Assembly (NCBI RefSeq): GCF_004005865.1
Contig: NZ_SACN01000001.1
Location: 1,674,001 to 1,738,000 of the forward strand
Source of the DNA: Sphingomonas crocodyli
Lineage (GTDB): Bacteria > Pseudomonadota > Alphaproteobacteria > Sphingomonadales > Sphingomonadaceae
DNA length: 64,000 nt
Direction: 5' to 3'
The position numbers and the translations under genes are program-made. This document shows, piece by piece, positions 61,706-64,000 of this stretch (the stretch's first letter is position 1; the number at the start of each line of letters is the position of its first letter). The notes beneath the pieces were generated by a model. It was not told the DNA's origin and searched no databases. It was given only the letters and a program-made list of their open reading frames with translations.

Positions 61706-62989
61706 ATGGATCGTATCATCATTCGCGGGGGTCGCACGCTCAAGGGGCAGGTGCCGATCTCGGGCGCCAAGAACGCCGCGCTTACCCTGCTGCCCTGTGC
61801 GCTGCTCACCGACGAGAAGCTGACCCTCACCAATTTGCCGCGTCTCGCCGACGTCGACAGTTTCGGCCACCTGCTTAACGAACTTGGCGTATCGACCAAG
61901 GTTCAGCGCGGGACCGACGGTTCGATCGGGCGCGAGATGACGATGGACGCGAAAAGCCTCGCGTCGACGGTCGCCCCCTATGACATCGTGCGCAAGATGC
62001 GCGCGTCGATCCTGGTGCTCGGCCCGCTGGTCGCGCGTGCGGGCGAGGCGAAGGTGTCGCTTCCCGGTGGCTGCGCGATCGGCAACCGCCCGATCGATCT
62101 TCATCTGAAGGCGCTCGAGGCGCTGGGCGCGCAGATCGAACTGGCGGCGGGCTATGTGAAGGCGACGGCGCCTGCGGGCGGCCTCACCGGCGGGCGCTAT
62201 TCCTTCCCGGTCGTCTCGGTCGGCGCGACCGAAAATGCGCTGATGGCGGCGGTGCTGGCAAAGGGCGAAACCATCCTCGACAATGCCGCGCGCGAGCCGG
62301 AGATCGTTGATCTCGCCAACTGCCTCGTCGCGATGGGCGCGCAGATCGACGGGATCGGCACCGATCGCCTCACCATCCGCGGCAAGCCCAGGCTCAACGG
62401 CGCGCGCTATCAGGTGATGCCCGATCGGATCGAGGCGGGCAGCTATGCCTGCGCGGCGGCGATCACCGGCGGCGAGCTCGATCTGATGGGCGCGCGCATG
62501 GGCGATATGGCGACGATCTTCGACGCGATGCGCGGTGCGGGCGTCACCGTGACCGAGATCGACGGCGGTATCCGCGTCAGCGCGAACGGCCGGGTCAAGC
62601 CGGTCAACGTCTCGACCGCGCCATTCCCGGCTTTCCCGACCGATATGCAGGCGCAATTCATGTCGATGCTCGCGCTGGCCGATGGCACGTCGGTGTTGAC
62701 CGAGACGATCTTCGAAAACCGCTACATGCACGTTCCCGAACTCGCGCGCATGGGCGCCGATATTCAGGTCCACGGCCGCACCGCGATTGTGAAGGGCGTG
62801 GACGGTCTCGTCGGCGCCGACGTGATGGCGACCGACCTGCGTGCGTCGATGAGCCTGGTGCTCGCGGGCCTCGCCGCCAAGGGCGAGACGGCGGTTCATC
62901 GCGTCTATCACCTCGATCGCGGCTATGAGCGGCTCGAAGAGAAGCTCTCGGCTGTCGGCGCCGATATCGAGCGCCTGAGCGACGGCTGA
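61706..62989 (+). CDS. murA: UDP-N-acetylglucosamine 1-carboxyvinyltransferase
   Basis: 427 residues. First committed step of peptidoglycan synthesis. Lys22 in ISGAKNAAL and the fosfomycin-target Cys123 in [15 protein letters not shown] are present, so sensitivity through that residue is expected. [10 protein letters not shown] and [10 protein letters not shown] are conserved. ATG 61706 lies two codons inside an open GTG start. Confidence 0.96.
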   Translation: MDRIIIRGGRTLKGQVPISGAKNAALTLLPCALLTDEKLTLTNLPRLADVDSFGHLLNELGVSTKVQRGTDGSIGREMTMDAKSLASTVAPYDIVRKMRASILVLGPLVARAGEAKVSLPGGCAIGNRPIDLHLKALEALGAQIELAAGYVKATAPAGGLTGGRYSFPVVSVGATENALMAAVLAKGETILDNAAREPEIVDLANCLVAMGAQIDGIGTDRLTIRGKPRLNGARYQVMPDRIEAGSYACAAAITGGELDLMGARMGDMATIFDAMRGAGVTVTEIDGGIRVSANGRVKPVNVSTAPFPAFPTDMQAQFMSMLALADGTSVLTETIFENRYMHVPELARMGADIQVHGRTAIVKGVDGLVGADVMATDLRASMSLVLAGLAAKGETAVHRVYHLDRGYERLEEKLSAVGADIERLSDG

Positions 62990-63002
62990 AGCCGGCGGCG
63001 TC

Positions 63003-64000
63003 ATGGCCGATTTCGTCGAACCCGATTGGATCCGCGCCGGCTTCGCGCAGGCAATGTCGGACATGTATCGGGCCGAAGTCCCGCAATATGGCACGCTCGT
63101 CGCGCTGGTCGAACGGATCAATGCCGATGTGCTGGCGCGAGACCCCGATCTGGCGGCCGCGCTGGAGCGGGCAGGGGGGCTCGATCGGCTGTCGGGCGAA
63201 CGCCACGGCGCGATCCGCGTCGGGACGGCGGCCGAACTGCAACTGTGCGCGCGGGCCTTCGCGATCATGGGGATGGAGCCGGTCGGCTATTACGATCTCG
63301 CGCCTGCGGGCGTGCCGGTCCATTCCACCGCCTTCCGCCCGGTCGACCCGGCATCACTCGCGCGCAATCCGTTCCGGCTGTTCACGTCGCTGCTGCGGCT
63401 CGAACTGATCGCGGATGGTGCGCTGCGGGCCGATGCGGCGACGATATTGGCGCGGCGGCAGATCGTCACGCCGTGGGCGCTCGCGCTGATCGAACAGGCC
63501 GAACGCGACGGCGGCTTGCCCGAGGCGGACGCGAACCGCTTCGTCACCGAATTGCTCGAAACCTTCCGCTGGCAGCGCCACGCGACCGTCGATGCCGAAA
63601 CCTATGCGGCCCTGCTCGCGTCGCACCGTCTGGTCGCCGATGTTGTCAGCTTCCGTGGCCCGCACATCAACCACCTGACCCCGCGCACGCTCGACATCGA
63701 TGCGGCGCAGGGGGCGATGCCCGGTGCGGGGATCGTGCCCAAGGAAAGCATCGAGGGGCCGCCGCGCCGCGCCTGTCCGGTCCTGCTGCGCCAGACCAGC
63801 TTCAAGGCACTCGACGAGCCGATCGACTTTGGCGGTGTGCCCGGCCGCCATCTGGCGCGCTTTGGCGAGATCGAGCAGCGTGGCGTCGCGCTCACCCCCA
63901 AAGGCCGTGCGCTCTACGACACGCTGCTCGCGCGCGGCGGCGATGCCTTTGCGGAGCTGCCCGACGATTGGGATGCGTTGCGACGCGAAGGGCTGGCTTA
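63003..64000 (+). CDS. DUF1338 (2-oxoadipate dioxygenase/decarboxylase HglS-like), 5' part
   Basis: The frame is open to the end of the window, so the C-terminal part is missing; 332 residues visible. VOC-fold iron enzyme relatives convert 2-oxoadipate to 2-hydroxyglutarate in D-lysine catabolism (HglS/YdcJ). Metal-binding positions seen: His in SGERHGAIRVG near residue 67, His in FRGPHINHLTPRTLD near 220, Glu in FGEIEQRGVALTPKG near 289. Starts 13 bases after the murA stop. Confidence 0.85.
   Translation, partial: MADFVEPDWIRAGFAQAMSDMYRAEVPQYGTLVALVERINADVLARDPDLAAALERAGGLDRLSGERHGAIRVGTAAELQLCARAFAIMGMEPVGYYDLAPAGVPVHSTAFRPVDPASLARNPFRLFTSLLRLELIADGALRADAATILARRQIVTPWALALIEQAERDGGLPEADANRFVTELLETFRWQRHATVDAETYAALLASHRLVADVVSFRGPHINHLTPRTLDIDAAQGAMPGAGIVPKESIEGPPRRACPVLLRQTSFKALDEPIDFGGVPGRHLARFGEIEQRGVALTPKGRALYDTLLARGGDAFAELPDDWDALRREGLA

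Noticed and set aside
1..64000. tRNA genes, prophage or defence islands
   Set aside because: No cloverleaf-like segment, integrase, terminase, restriction, toxin-antitoxin or CRISPR-associated genes were seen on reading both strands.

Overview
The window is a GC-rich chromosomal stretch from an alphaproteobacterium, most likely a sphingomonad (Sphingomonas or a close relative). Supporting signs are the gene order rpsB-tsf-pyrH-frr-uppS-cdsA-dxr-rseP-bamA, two TonB-dependent receptors, many secreted proteins, and a bam/fab cluster in which the expected lipid A genes are absent (sphingomonads replace lipopolysaccharide with glycosphingolipids). Coding density is high, many genes overlap by ATGA or GTGA, and I found no rRNA, tRNA, transposase, integrase or CRISPR array. 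The two edge genes are partial: psd at the left and a DUF1338 enzyme at the right.

Layout. 1-1.3 kb: phospholipid synthesis (psd end, pssA) and a small membrane protein. 1.5-12.7 kb: the translation and envelope block, with rpsB and tsf, then pyrH, frr, uppS, cdsA, dxr, rseP, bamA, an OmpH/Skp chaperone and fabZ. 12.7-15 kb (minus): a DUF3089 hydrolase, ruvX and a metallophosphoesterase. 15.2-18.5 kb: gatCAB. 18.6-23.1 kb: a large orphan 1044-residue protein facing a GT-C type membrane protein. 23.3-27.4 kb: a NifU-like protein, a Kef-type antiporter, a DUF423 protein and a periplasmic amidohydrolase. 27.5-36.6 kb: a serine hydrolase, a metallo-hydrolase, and two minus-strand overlapping operons (DUF3617/NAT/MFS and dehydrogenase/epoxide hydrolase/PF10118). 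36.7-38.9 kb: uvrB. 38.9-42.5 kb: a two-gene secreted PDZ-SUMF1 and coiled-coil pair. 42.8-44.8 kb: a Tat-exported flavin amine oxidase with its cytochrome c. 45-51 kb: two TonB receptors and a PepSY protein. 51-56.8 kb: small and secreted proteins plus a short RNA-like locus whose ribosome binding site matches the 16S rRNA 3' end over 15 bases. 56.8-61 kb: an aminotransferase, then PHA synthase and a phasin with a clear promoter and paired operators. 61-64 kb: clpS, murA and the partial DUF1338 enzyme.

Four families of long palindromic intergenic elements, eight copies in all, sit at gene ends throughout and look like genome-wide REP/BIME-type repeats. No defence island or prophage is evident. 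The least explained loci are the 1044-residue orphan, the PDZ-SUMF1/coiled-coil pair, the amine oxidase/cytochrome pair, and the micro-ORF RNA near 55.6 kb. All family names rest on motif recognition by eye; no database search was run.
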